From Veillonella infantium (lineage in GTDB: Bacteria; Bacillota; Negativicutes; Veillonellales; Veillonellaceae): 64,000 nucleotides of DNA. Each line of letters starts with the position of its first letter. The first letter of the stretch is position 1. Of the stretch, positions 8,601-16,807 are shown one piece after another. Both the position numbers and the translations under genes were made by a program. Under the pieces are notes generated by a model. The model was not told where the DNA came from, searched no databases, and saw only the letters and a list, made by a program, of their open reading frames with translations. The stretch spans positions 215,056 to 279,055 of the forward strand of contig NZ_PPDD01000001.1 in NCBI RefSeq assembly GCF_002959895.1, written 5' to 3'.

Positions 8601-8999
8601 TTATAAAGCTGGGAAAGAGAAGTCAGTGCCGTATACTTCTTTCCAAGCAGCCAAGAACATATTGTATTCATTGGAACCAGGAGTGATTTGGTAAGCTTGA
8701 CCATCTGGAGCGAAACGATATACAGTATGCAAACTTGGATGAACAATGTATTTGAACAATGTAGCTTCACCATATTGGTTATTATGCATGTTAATTACAT
8801 TGATGCCGAATACATAGTTACGGCTACTATCGATACCTTTGAACTCAGATGCTTTATCGAAGAAATACGTTTCTGCACCATTTGCACTATTTGGAACCTC
8901 TGGGTAGTTAGCCAAACCATTCCAGTTTGCTGCGTTTGCAACGCCACCCACTAATAATGTACCTGCTAATACAAATGCACCTAATAAATTTTTATTCAT
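8601..8999 (-). CDS. Small secreted protein of unknown function
   Basis: A 132-residue protein with a clear signal peptide (KNLLGAFVLAGTLLVGGV, cleavage after ANA near residue 22), hence periplasmic or surface-exposed. The mature part begins NWNGLANYPEV. It has no motif I recognise. The secretion signal and the NW start of the mature protein recall the small proteins at 51.7-53.2 kb, but the rest does not obviously align. The start at 8999 follows AAGGAGA. It lies between the OhrR-like regulator and the CMD protein on the same strand and may be controlled with them. Confidence 0.7.
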   Translation of the reverse strand: MNKNLLGAFVLAGTLLVGGVANAANWNGLANYPEVPNSANGAETYFFDKASEFKGIDSSRNYVFGINVINMHNNQYGEATLFKYIVHPSLHTVYRFAPDGQAYQITPGSNEYNMFLAAWKEVYGTDFSFPAL

Positions 9000-9159
9000 A
9001 ATGCTCTCCTTTTTGCCTTTCGGCATCTCACGACAGGTCATGCTCTCACATGACCTCAGTACAATACGCTATATGTATAGTATATCACATTTTATGAAAA
9101 TATTAGATATATTAAATTACAGAATGTATGCATATGAGATTTTACTAGAGTAAACTAAA

Positions 9160-9678
9160 TTAGCGCTTACCATTTCCTGCTGTTCTTGCATTTGCGTTAT
9201 CGATTGCTTCTAACAATTTGTTAAGCAATGCACGCAATTGACGCGTTTCTTCAACATCAAAGATTGGGCCTGCAGCTTCAGACAAACGACGTGGCACATG
9301 AACTGCTTCGTCACGCAATGCTTTACCTGTCTCAGTAAGAGTTACCATAACTACACGTTCATCTTGACGACTGCGCTTACGCTTCAAGAATGCTTTTGCT
9401 TCTAATTTCTTTAAAAGTGGTGTTAACGTACCAGAATCAAGGCGCAATACTTGGCCTAATTCTTTAACGGATAAGTCACCATATTGCCACAATGCCATCA
9501 TTACGATGTATTGAGTATATGTCAAATTCAAAGGATCCAAGTGACTACGATATGCATTAACAATCTCCTTCGCCACTACATAAAGTGGGAAGCTCAACTG
9601 GTTTTCTAATTTTAAATATTCGAAATCTGGAACATCTTCTTTATGTTTATAACCTTCGAGTACGCCAATTTCTGCCAT
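9160..9678 (-). CDS. MarR-family regulator of the OhrR type, without cysteine
   Basis: A 172-residue winged-helix repressor. The core matches the OhrR subgroup closely: LTYTQYIVMMALWQYGDLSVKELG, then LDSGTLTPLLKKLEA and the wing RSRQDERVVMVTL. OhrR proteins sense organic peroxides with a cysteine near residue 15 in an LCFALY-like motif. Here the motif reads LSFPLY, and the protein contains no cysteine at all, so peroxide sensing by that route is impossible. The gene has a clear promoter whose -10 box lies inside a perfect palindrome, which suggests autorepression. Downstream genes (secreted protein, CMD protein) are the likely targets, and the divergent nitroreductase gene is a further possibility. 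Confidence 0.9.
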   Translation of the reverse strand: MAEIGVLEGYKHKEDVPDFEYLKLENQLSFPLYVVAKEIVNAYRSHLDPLNLTYTQYIVMMALWQYGDLSVKELGQVLRLDSGTLTPLLKKLEAKAFLKRKRSRQDERVVMVTLTETGKALRDEAVHVPRRLSEAAGPIFDVEETRQLRALLNKLLEAIDNANARTAGNGKR

Positions 9679-9706
9679 ATTCTACCTCCATATGCACACA
9701 ATAATC

Positions 9707-9744
9707 TACAATTAATTGTACACAATTCTACGGTAAACAGTCAA
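9707..9744 (-). promoter_or_regulatory. Promoter and operator of the OhrR-like gene
   Basis: The -35 TTGACT (9739-9744), an 18-base spacer and the -10 TACAAT (9715-9720) read leftward. The -10 is embedded in the perfect 14-base palindrome TACAATTAATTGTA (9707-9720), the usual form of a MarR operator. Confidence 0.7.
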
Positions 9745-10016
9745 CGCAAAAAGCCTACTTTGTCCATATTTTTTTTAATTTGTCAATTAATTAATGTATT
9801 TTTTCTTATTCGTTAATAATTGCCGATTTCTATAGAATTCATGAGAAAAAATTTTACCATAAAACTGTGGACTTATTAATAATTTTTTTTGATATCAGAA
9901 CTTATTTTTCTTGTATAGTTAGATACCTTGGTTAAAATGTGACCCCTCCTAGTTTTTCCTTGTAGTATAATAAAAGAAGCTCTATATCAAAATCTCGTTT
10001 GTCATAGGAGGCCCTC

Positions 10017-10607
10017 ATGAATACCTTAGAATGTATCAAAACTCGTCATAGTACGCGTAAATTTAAAGCTGATCAATTATCTCGAGAGCTCATCAATGAA
10101 GTGCTCGACGCTGGTCGCCGTGCTCCATCTGGTGGCAATACGCAATTAACACATTTCATGGTTATCACGAACCAAGATGTGCTAAGCGAGCTAGTAACAC
10201 TCGTTCAAGAAGAATACGGCAAAATGCCGATTACAGAAAACACATTACCATATATGGTGAATATCATTAAAATGTCCGCTGAAGGCAAATTTGTATTTAA
10301 CTATGGGGCGCCTGTACTCATCGTATTGGCTAGCAAACCAAGTTATGCCAATAACTTTGCTGACGTGTCATGTGCGATGCAAAACATGATGCTCGCTTGC
10401 AACGAACTCGACCTTGGTAGCTGCTGGGTGAACCAAATTCGCCATCTTCAAGATAACAAACGCATTCAAGCTAAAATGCGTGAACTCGGCCTCGGCGAAG
10501 ATGAAAAAGTCTATGCTAGCCTTGCTATCGGTTATCCAGACTTACCAAATGGTCTTAACCGCCGCGAAATCGAGCCAAAAGGCTACAAAGTAACATATGT
10601 AGATTAA
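10017..10607 (+). CDS. Nitroreductase family protein
   Basis: A 196-residue FMN-dependent oxidoreductase. The family opening RHSTRKFKADQ and the FMN-binding RAPSGGNTQ are present near the N-terminus, and the C-terminal half has the usual GSCWVNQ and LAIGYP segments. Such enzymes use NAD(P)H to reduce nitro-aromatics, quinones or flavins; the true substrate is not evident. The ribosome site AGGAGG lies seven bases before the ATG. It is divergent from the OhrR-like regulator across a 338-base gap and ends at a strong terminator. A second, different nitroreductase lies at 62693-63214. Confidence 0.88.
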   Translation: MNTLECIKTRHSTRKFKADQLSRELINEVLDAGRRAPSGGNTQLTHFMVITNQDVLSELVTLVQEEYGKMPITENTLPYMVNIIKMSAEGKFVFNYGAPVLIVLASKPSYANNFADVSCAMQNMMLACNELDLGSCWVNQIRHLQDNKRIQAKMRELGLGEDEKVYASLAIGYPDLPNGLNRREIEPKGYKVTYVD

Positions 10608-10706
10608 TGATATAGTTTACCTACAACTATGCCTATAAGAGAATTAATTGAATAATCAAACACGTATTTCTTTGAATACCAAAATAAGTAATTCTCTAAA
10701 TATAAA

Positions 10707-10765
10707 AGCGCTATCAATTCCACTACTCATACAGAGTTGTTATCGGAATTGATAGCGCTATTTTA
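10707..10765 (+). terminator. Terminator of the nitroreductase gene
   Basis: Perfect 15-base arms beginning AGCGCTATCAATTCC enclose a 23-base loop and are followed by TATTTTATT. Confidence 0.85.
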
Positions 10766-10826
10766 TTGATTATATTACGTTTTAGCTCATGACATCTTAG
10801 CAATCAGATCAGTGGATGAATTTTAA

Positions 10827-10958
10827 TTACCCTTCAAACACGCGTTTACGAGCTGCTTTTACAAGAACGATATCTGCTGCTTCTACAGCAATATCACTGC
10901 CTACACCGCCCATGGCGATACCTACATCAGATTTCTTAAGGGCTGGCGCATCGTTCAT
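10827..10958 (-). pseudogene. Fragment of a P-type cation ATPase
   Basis: The minus strand encodes 43 residues that match only the hinge region of P-type ATPases: [16 protein letters not shown], then [15 protein letters not shown] complete ATPase has over 600 residues, and neither the phosphorylation motif DKTGT nor membrane segments are encoded nearby. It is a relic on the same strand as the ATPase-derived membrane protein at 12589-13362 and may have come from the same ancestral locus, with the MFS gene now between them. Confidence 0.8.
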
Positions 10959-11135
10959 ATATCTTGATAATCAAATGGATTTTTATATAGAAGATATTTT
11001 AATGTTCTACAACCTATGCGCTTATCCCATAATGGTGCGTTAAAATAACTATTTATCATAATTAAAAATAAAATATAGTCGACTTTTAGTCATACATGGT
11101 ATGATTACAATGGCATTTTGTAGAAAGGATGTGTG

Positions 11136-12467
11136 ATGATGTCGATTTTCTCTCCAGCTCCTCATATTGAACGATTACCAGAGGGGCAAATCGATTCCAC
11201 CTACAAACGTCTTCGCAAAGAAGTCTTTGCAGGTACTTTTATTGGTTATGCTACATTCTATTTGATCCGCCAAAACTTTAGTTTGGCTGTTCCGTACATG
11301 ATTGCCGAGTACGGCTACACTAAAGCGGATCTTGGTATTGTCATGACCCTCTTATCCGTAGCGTACGGCATAAGTAAATTTGTCATGGGTAATGCGTCTG
11401 ACCGCTCTAACCCAAAATACTTCTCCACAGTAGGTCTATTGCTCAGTGCTTTAGTTATGTTATTATTCGGCACCTTACCTGGTGTTTTAAGCAGTATTCC
11501 TATCATGTGCGTACTCGCCTTCTTAAATGGTTGGTTCCAAGGTATGGGCTATCCTCCATATGCGAAAAATATGGTAACTTGGTTCTCCCGTTCTGAACGC
11601 GGTGCTTGGTGGTCTTGGTGGAACGTATCCCACAATCTTGGTGGCGGTATCATCGCACCTCTCGCTACGTTAGGTATCTATCTATTTGGTACATGGCATA
11701 GTATTTTCTTCTTCCCTGCTCTTATTTCTATCGTTTTAGCTGTAGTTACATTCTTCTTGTTGAAAGATACACCTCAATCTTGTGGCTTGCCACCTATCGA
11801 GGAATATAAACACGAAACAGTAGCAACTGAAGTAAAAGATGAAAATAAAACTACTTTCAAAGAAATATTCTACAAATATATTTTGCATAACAAATACTTA
11901 TGGTATCTTGCAATCGCAAATATCTTTGTATACTTCATCCGTTACGGCGTAGTAAGCTGGGCGCCTACTTATTTGACTGCTGTGAAAGGCTTTACAAAAG
12001 AAGGTTCCCGTTGGGCTTACTTCTTATACGAATGGGCTGGTATTCCAGGCATGCTCGTAAGTGGCTATTTGAGTGACCGCGTATTCCGCGGCCGTCGTGC
12101 TCCAGCTACCATCTGCTTCATGCTATTCGTTATCTTGGCAATCCTTGTTTACTGGTTCAACCCAGCAGGCAATATCCTTATCGATAATTTAGCACTTATC
12201 GCTATTGGCTTTCTCATCTATGGTCCTGTTATGATGATCGGCCTTCAAGCAGCAGACATGGTACCACGTGTAGCAACAGGTGGCGCTACTGGTCTTACAG
12301 GCCTTCTTGGTTACCTCATCGGTTCCGCTGGTGCTGGTGCGTTTATGGGTCTCATGGTTGACCTTTATGGTTGGGATGGCGGCTTCGTGGCCCTCGTTGG
12401 TGCATGTATCCTCGCTATCGTATTCCTACTTCTCACACTTGGTGATAAATCCCAAGCAAAAGAATAA
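11136..12467 (+). CDS. Organophosphate:phosphate antiporter-like MFS transporter (GlpT/UhpT family)
   Basis: A 12-segment inner-membrane transporter of 443 residues. The opening YKRLRKEVFAGTFIGYATFY and the signature ASDRSNPKYF are typical of the OPA branch, which includes GlpT, UhpT, UhpC and PgtP. Members exchange glycerol-3-phosphate, hexose phosphates or phosphoglycerate for phosphate; the substrate cannot be assigned by eye. The start at 11136 is chosen for its distance from AAAGGA; GTG at 11133 and ATG at 11139 are alternatives. It is monocistronic, with a strong terminator at 12495. Confidence 0.88.
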   Translation: MMSIFSPAPHIERLPEGQIDSTYKRLRKEVFAGTFIGYATFYLIRQNFSLAVPYMIAEYGYTKADLGIVMTLLSVAYGISKFVMGNASDRSNPKYFSTVGLLLSALVMLLFGTLPGVLSSIPIMCVLAFLNGWFQGMGYPPYAKNMVTWFSRSERGAWWSWWNVSHNLGGGIIAPLATLGIYLFGTWHSIFFFPALISIVLAVVTFFLLKDTPQSCGLPPIEEYKHETVATEVKDENKTTFKEIFYKYILHNKYLWYLAIANIFVYFIRYGVVSWAPTYLTAVKGFTKEGSRWAYFLYEWAGIPGMLVSGYLSDRVFRGRRAPATICFMLFVILAILVYWFNPAGNILIDNLALIAIGFLIYGPVMMIGLQAADMVPRVATGGATGLTGLLGYLIGSAGAGAFMGLMVDLYGWDGGFVALVGACILAIVFLLLTLGDKSQAKE

Positions 12468-12494
12468 TCTACAACTAACTGTTGTATGAACATA

Positions 12495-12558
12495 AAAATC
12501 CCCTAGTATGATATGTACCTATTTTCCTGGACACATATTATTTACTAGGGGATTTTAT
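12495..12558. terminator. Bidirectional terminator between convergent genes
   Basis: Arms AAAATCCCCTAGTA and TACTAGGGGATTTT enclose a loop of about 36 bases. Both strands show T-runs, as suits the convergent MFS and ATPase-relic genes. Confidence 0.85.
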
Positions 12559-12588
12559 TATGTCTTAAAATATATACTGTACTAAATT

Positions 12589-13362
12589 CTATGCTACACA
12601 CAAAGAACCATTTAAAACTTTCAAATTATACACGAGACCCAGTCGTGCTAAACCGTGCAATGCAACGGCCGTAACAGGATCGATGAGACCAAATACACCA
12701 GCACCGATGATGGCAATGTGGAACACAATGGACACGATGAGTAGACCTAAATGAGACTGCTTTGTTACTTTTGAAAGCTCCGATACAGGAGATGCGTCAT
12801 CCACAAGAGATCCCATCATGAGCGCTACTAAAATAAGTTCCAAAGAACATGGGCATAGCACCAATAACAAGGTTACAGTATGTATGAAATCCTGTGTCAA
12901 TGCAAAGGAACCCATAGACAATAGCAATACAGCTACAACAATGACGGACGAATAATTGTTAATACCCTGACGCAATGCCACCAGTTGAGATGGCATCATA
13001 GGAAGCATATCATTATCTACAGTGTAATGTGACTCACCCGTAATAAGCTGCTCCAAGAAGAAACCAGCCTGTACGATTAGCCCCACATAGGCCGCCGTAT
13101 GATAATCGCCAATGGAAATGAGCGCCACCATGGCCACTACAATGAGGAAATTAGCATGGATCTCTAAACGCTCCCAAATACTTTGAACACTGTTAATAAA
13201 TAGTGGTAAACCACAAACTAGAACCGTTACCCACGCTAAATCTATAACGGGATTTAGCACCTCTGTGATTACATCTAATAGAATAAATACAACACCTAGT
13301 GCCAAAATAGCACCTTGCGTAAATAGCGACACCTGCGCTGATAAAGACTGTAAAAACTTCAT
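12589..13362 (-). CDS. Membrane-domain remnant of a P1B-type metal ATPase (no catalytic domains)
   Basis: A 257-residue membrane protein. It keeps the metal-site motif LCPCSLELI in a membrane helix and ends with PVTAVALHGLARLGLVYNLKVL, like the last helix of Cd/Zn/Cu ATPases. The cytoplasmic catalytic part is missing: after CPC the sequence passes through only about 30 polar residues (SLVDDASPVSELSKV) to the final helices. There is no DKTGT, no nucleotide domain and no GDGxNDAPAL, so it cannot be an ATP-driven pump. The frame is intact with a good ribosome site (GAGAGG), so a new role such as passive transport or metal sensing is possible. Otherwise it is a decaying gene. Confidence 0.75.
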   Translation of the reverse strand: MKFLQSLSAQVSLFTQGAILALGVVFILLDVITEVLNPVIDLAWVTVLVCGLPLFINSVQSIWERLEIHANFLIVVAMVALISIGDYHTAAYVGLIVQAGFFLEQLITGESHYTVDNDMLPMMPSQLVALRQGINNYSSVIVVAVLLLSMGSFALTQDFIHTVTLLLVLCPCSLELILVALMMGSLVDDASPVSELSKVTKQSHLGLLIVSIVFHIAIIGAGVFGLIDPVTAVALHGLARLGLVYNLKVLNGSLCVA

Positions 13363-13431
13363 ATGGACCTCTCTATACACTAGAACCGGCCTTACTTACT
13401 CCGGAAACACAAAACAACACAATAATAATTC

Positions 13432-13584
13432 AAAACGCTTTATACCTTAAGCAATTTGAAACTCTCTGTGCCTAAAGTAATTTAAAACACTTTGCACCTA
13501 AGGTAATTTAAAACGCTTTGTACCTGTGGTAATGTAAACTTTATATACCTGAGGTAATGTAGCCTCTATGTACCCATAGGGGTA
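13432..13584. repeat. Six degenerate tandem repeats of about 25 bases
   Basis: The unit reads approximately AAAACGCTTTGTACCT then AAGGTAATTT. About six copies follow one another with decreasing identity. They lie directly upstream of the ATPase-derived membrane gene, where a regulator could bind. Confidence 0.7.
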
Positions 13585-13842
13585 TATCTACAATGTAAAT
13601 ATTATACAAAACATACAAACTATATACAAATTAATTTTTTTGATAAATAATAAAGAACTGCATTTCCATTACAAAATAGGAAAAGAATAAATTCATAAAA
13701 ATGACCTCTCCCATTAAAGCTCTAGTTGAAAGCTCTTATTTCTTTATTAGATATAGAAAAAACAGATCCCTAAAAACGACTTAGCTCGCTTTGGAAACTC
13801 TTCAATAGGCCCTAGTTGAAGATGCTAATTTCATATAAAAAG

Positions 13843-13906
13843 AAAAGCCCCTATCTCTAAAAATGACTTAGCTCGCTATGGAGGCTTTTAGAGATAGGGG
13901 CTTTGA
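13843..13906 (-). terminator. Terminator of the ArsC/Spx-like gene, with conserved loop
   Basis: Arms AAAGCCCCTATCTCTAAAA and their complement surround the loop TGACTTAGCTCGCTATGGAG. On the minus strand a T-rich run follows. The same loop sequence appears in the terminators at 52741 and 57260. A degenerate copy without a good stem lies at about 13765-13795. Confidence 0.8.
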
Positions 13907-13920
13907 CCCAAGTTATAAAA

Positions 13921-14274
13921 TTAGAGCTTCAACGCCTCAATCCATTCTGCTTCTTTAAAGCCCACTAGAACTTTGTCTTTAAGAACCAAGATAGGACGTT
14001 TTACTAACATGCCATTAGATGCTAATAAAGCTACTTTTTCTTCTTCGCTAAGGTTTGGTAATTTATCCTTTAATTGCTGTTCACGGTAGATCATACCAGA
14101 CGTATTAAAGAATGCTTTCAAATCTTTACCAGATTGTGGATACCAAGCAGCGATTTCTTCTGCTGTAGGGTTTTCAGATTTAATATCACGATCTGTGTAT
14201 TTAATATTATGATCATCTAAGAATTTCTTTGCTTTTTTGCATGTTGTGCATTTAGGATATTCAACGAATAACAT
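13921..14274 (-). CDS. ArsC/Spx-family thioredoxin-fold protein
   Basis: A 117-residue cytoplasmic protein starting FVEYPKCTTCKKAKKFLDDH, with the CxxC pair near residues 9-12 where Spx and the ArsC/YffB relatives have their redox centre. The KRPILVLKDKVLVGF segment near the C-terminus is the conserved proline loop of the family. It could be an arsenate-reductase-like enzyme or an Spx-like RNA polymerase-binding regulator. No arsenic genes are adjacent, and it is monocistronic with its own terminator. Family call firm, function open. Confidence 0.85.
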   Translation of the reverse strand: MLFVEYPKCTTCKKAKKFLDDHNIKYTDRDIKSENPTAEEIAAWYPQSGKDLKAFFNTSGMIYREQQLKDKLPNLSEEEKVALLASNGMLVKRPILVLKDKVLVGFKEAEWIEALKL

Positions 14275-14350
14275 AGCGTCTCCTTATAGTAATACATAAT
14301 GTTCTAACGATTTATTTATAAAATAAGTGTACCAAATATATCGAAAATTA

Positions 14351-14665
14351 TCAATCAGCAGTAGATTGAGTTGTGATACATATAATATTTTCTAAATCAG
14401 CTTGCAGTCCCTCAGTGTCCTCTGCTTCAAGCAAATCTAAATCCATCTGCAATCTTAAGAAAAAACCTTTAGACATGCCAAAATATTTACACAATCGTAA
14501 ATCTGTATCTGCCGTAATTTTTCGTTTATCTTGAAGAATTTCTTGTATTCGTGATACAGGAACCATAATATCCTTCGCAACACGGTACGCACTTAGCCCC
14601 AATGGTTGCATAAATTCTTCACGTAGAACCTCACTCATTTTAGGTACTGGGATTAGTTCCTTCAT
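14351..14665 (-). CDS. higA: HigA-family antitoxin, orphaned
   Basis: A 104-residue XRE-type helix-turn-helix protein of the HigA/VapI branch: MSEVLREEFMQPLGLSAYRV, then VPVSRIQEILQDKRKIT. HigA proteins bind their own operator and neutralise the ribosome-dependent mRNase HigB encoded just upstream. Here no HigB is encoded; only its first codons survive (next entry). Two palindromes of the form TACCTG-N5-CAGGTA overlap the promoter and should still be HigA operators. Translation starts at 14665 behind AAGGAG. It may remain as an autoregulated DNA-binding protein or may protect against related toxins such as the HigB at 59642. Confidence 0.85.
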   Translation of the reverse strand: MKELIPVPKMSEVLREEFMQPLGLSAYRVAKDIMVPVSRIQEILQDKRKITADTDLRLCKYFGMSKGFFLRLQMDLDLLEAEDTEGLQADLENIICITTQSTAD

Positions 14666-14667
14666 AC

Positions 14668-14694
14668 TTATATCTCCTTAAATCCGATAATCAT
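14668..14694 (-). pseudogene. Nine-codon remnant of higB ahead of the orphan higA
   Basis: A mini-frame (ATG to TAA, peptide MIIGFKEI) starts behind a GGAGAG site at the position expected of higB. MIIGFK matches the usual start of HigB proteins. The mini-frame ends three bases before higA, whose ribosome site lies inside it. This looks like an in-place deletion that removed the toxin but kept promoter, operators and translational coupling. Confidence 0.6.
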
Positions 14695-14709
14695 AGAATC
14701 TCTCCTTTG

Positions 14710-14762
14710 ATTATACCTGTTAAACAGGTATAATTCAATAATATCTACCTGAATAACAGGTA
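14710..14762 (-). promoter_or_regulatory. higA promoter with two palindromic operators
   Basis: Reading leftward, -35 TTGAAT (14733-14738), a 17-base spacer and -10 TATAAT (14710-14715). Palindrome TACCTG-N5-CAGGTA occurs at 14714-14730, within the spacer and touching the -10 box, and again at 14746-14762, just upstream of the -35 box. Confidence 0.8.
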
Positions 14763-14887
14763 GATTGGGATTAGAATTATTCTGCTTGCGATTTTGGTAA
14801 AAGATTTCTAGGTAATACCAGTCAAATCCTACTTTGGCAGTGACTCTATTGGTCACCTATTTCGGAACGTAAGGATCTATATCTATC

Positions 14888-14941
14888 AACTTAATTGAGT
14901 TGAGGAATATCATTAACTTGATTGAGTGGAGAAATATCATA
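14888..14941. repeat. Two direct 27-base repeats upstream of higA
   Basis: The unit begins AACTTAATTGAGTTGAGG and ends AATATCATT; the second copy has three changes. It lies about 130-180 bases upstream of the higA promoter. Confidence 0.55.
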
Positions 14942-14973
14942 AGTTATTTTATTACAAAATAATTTCAGAAAAT

Positions 14974-15041
14974 AAAAAGACCTATATCCTCCACCTCATG
15001 TACAAGGTACATATCAAAGGTTTAGAGGATATAGGTTTCTT
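14974..15041 (-). terminator. Terminator of the DUF554 gene
   Basis: Arms AGACCTATATCCTC and GAGGATATAGGTTT lie just downstream of the gene ending at 15064, with a T-run on the minus strand. Confidence 0.75.
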
Positions 15042-15063
15042 ATAATGCTATTTATAGTATGAT

Positions 15064-15780
15064 TTACAGCAAGAATGTTAAGCCCATAGCCACAAAGATG
15101 GCTGGCAATAGGTTAGCAATACGGATTTTACCAGGCCAGATGAGGTCAATACCGACACAGAAGATCAGAATAGATCCCACGTAGGACAGGTTATCGATAG
15201 CACTTGGCGTCATTAGAGGCGCAGCGATGTGAGCCATAGCTGTAATAATCCATTGGGTAATCCCCACAGGAATAAAGGAGAACAATGCGCCCTTGCCCAT
15301 AGAGGACACCATAACCATAACGATGATGCCGTCGAGGATGCCTTTCAACAATAGCGTTTGATAGTTACCCGTCAAGCCGTCTTGAATAGAGCCTAGTACG
15401 CCCATGGCGCCCACGGTAAACGTAAGGGATGCTGTGATAAAAGCGTGCGTAAACTGCGGATCACCAGTGTTACCAGTTTTTGCTTTCACCCAGTCACCAA
15501 AAACAGTAATCCAACGGTTAAGGTCGATAAGCTCGCCAATTACAGCGCCTGCCACCATGCTAATAATCATGAGCATAGGCCCCGTCGTTTGCAGCATGCC
15601 GTTTACAATAACTAGCATATACTGCATAGCGCCGCTCATCCCAAGAAGGAGAACGATAATGCCGCTCACCATCATGAGCGTCTGTTTCAAATTTTCTTTC
15701 ATAAACCGACCAAATGCGAGGCCGCACAAGCTGCCGGCTATGATGAGGCCAATGTTAATGGCCGTGCCCAAACCAATCAT
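15064..15780 (-). CDS. DUF554 family membrane protein
   Basis: A 238-residue inner-membrane protein with six to seven hydrophobic segments. GTAINIGLIIAGSLCGLAFGR at the N-terminus and the internal FTVGAMGVLGSIQDGL are characteristic of DUF554 (YdfK/YqgA-like). Members have no settled biochemical function; a transport role has been suggested. The ribosome site GAAAGGGA precedes the ATG at 15780. It is monocistronic, and nothing in the neighbourhood suggests a substrate. Confidence 0.85.
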   Translation of the reverse strand: MIGLGTAINIGLIIAGSLCGLAFGRFMKENLKQTLMMVSGIIVLLLGMSGAMQYMLVIVNGMLQTTGPMLMIISMVAGAVIGELIDLNRWITVFGDWVKAKTGNTGDPQFTHAFITASLTFTVGAMGVLGSIQDGLTGNYQTLLLKGILDGIIVMVMVSSMGKGALFSFIPVGITQWIITAMAHIAAPLMTPSAIDNLSYVGSILIFCVGIDLIWPGKIRIANLLPAIFVAMGLTFLL

Positions 15781-15890
15781 ATATTTCCCTTTCTAAATTG
15801 TGAAAGTAAATGCTTATTTCATCATCAGTATACCAACTACATCGAAATAAATCAATTTGTCATGATATACAATCTAACATTCCGATATAT

Positions 15891-16042
15891 AGCAAAAAGC
15901 CCCTATCCAGTTAAGGATAGAGGCTTCATGTTATTTTATAGCGTTGAGAGAGAAGTATATGAGAGACCCGCTTTGGAGAGAGAGAATATATGTGTTTGTA
16001 TATAAAGCGGGCCGACATATGATGGAACGCTATCTTTCCATC
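15891..16042 (-). ncRNA. Candidate small RNA with pyrimidine-rich (UCUCUC) segments
   Basis: A minus-strand transcription unit without a reading frame. The -10 box TATACT (16049-16054) predicts a start near 16042. The RNA would open with a GATGGAA/TTCCATC hairpin, continue with a long stem CCCGCTTT/AAAGCGGG, and end at a clear terminator GCCTCTATCC/GGATAGGGGC followed by TTTTT. Two single-stranded-looking segments are almost pure UC, including TTCTCTCTCTCC. Such stretches can pair with GA-rich ribosome sites, as in several Gram-positive small RNAs. It could instead be the structured 3' end of the glycosylase transcript. No family name is offered. Confidence 0.5.
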
Positions 16043-16207
16043 GACTATAGTATACACCTTAAGGTGCGGTTTAACACAAATTCAACTTTGTAAAATGAAT
16101 TATGTATAAAAACTATTGTTAACTAATCATTATATGAATACGTTACAACAGACATTGAAAAGCAAGTAAAGAAATATAACGCTAAATACAGAATAATAAG
16201 AACTATA

Positions 16208-16807
16208 TTAATTCTCACCATCCACAGGTAGTCGAATAATATCAGCATTTGCATTAATATCGTCAAAACAAGGACAGTCCTTGCCGTGATCGTTGATGAG
16301 ACCACTAGCTTGCAGGTGGGAATAGATGGTAACAGGGCCTACAAACTTAAAACCTCGTTTCTTTAGGTCCTTACTAATCCGCGTGGACAAGCCATTCTTC
16401 GCAGGTATATTTCCATCAGGGTGGCTTTCATAAATAATAGTTTTATTGTCTGTAAAAGCCCAGATATAGTTGCAAAACGAACCAAATTTATCTTGAATAT
16501 CTTTAAAAGCAGAAGCATTATTGATGATAGCCTCAATTTTAGGTCGAGACTTGAGCATACCCTCGGTCTGCAAGATTCGCTCTACGTCGCTTTCACCATA
16601 ACTAGCAACCATATCAATATCAAAATGATCAAAGCAGCCTCGGATAATATCTCGTTTATTCAAAATCGTAAGCCAGCTGAGGCCACATTGAAGACTTTCA
16701 AGACAGAGATGTTCAAACTGCAACCGATCATCATGAATAGGCCGCCCCCACTCATGATCGTGATAGGCCTGATACAAAGGCGTAGTAGGCCACTCGCAAG
16801 TCGCCAT
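16208..16807 (-). CDS. tag: DNA-3-methyladenine glycosylase I
   Basis: A 199-residue base-excision repair enzyme that removes 3-methyladenine from DNA. The zinc site is visible: the cysteine of MATCEW, the histidine of YHDHEWGRP and the C-terminal HGKDCPC. The core SLQCGLSWLTILNKRD carries the substrate-pocket residues. The start at 16807 is behind GGAGG and overlaps the stop codon of the upstream gene by one base, so the two genes are translationally coupled. Length and motifs match the Tag family well. Confidence 0.93.
   Translation of the reverse strand: MATCEWPTTPLYQAYHDHEWGRPIHDDRLQFEHLCLESLQCGLSWLTILNKRDIIRGCFDHFDIDMVASYGESDVERILQTEGMLKSRPKIEAIINNASAFKDIQDKFGSFCNYIWAFTDNKTIIYESHPDGNIPAKNGLSTRISKDLKKRGFKFVGPVTIYSHLQASGLINDHGKDCPCFDDINANADIIRLPVDGEN

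Noticed and set aside
10816..11043. Plus-strand frame of 75 codons
   Set aside because: It is the mirror of the P-type ATPase fragment on the other strand, has no ribosome site and continues into AT-rich sequence.
13432..13584. Possible CRISPR array
   Set aside because: Period is only 25 bases, units degenerate and without spacers; treated as tandem repeats.
14668..14856. Minus-strand frame of 62 codons as a toxin partner of higA
   Set aside because: It runs through the higA promoter and both operators; only its last eight codons, from the ATG behind a ribosome site, resemble HigB.
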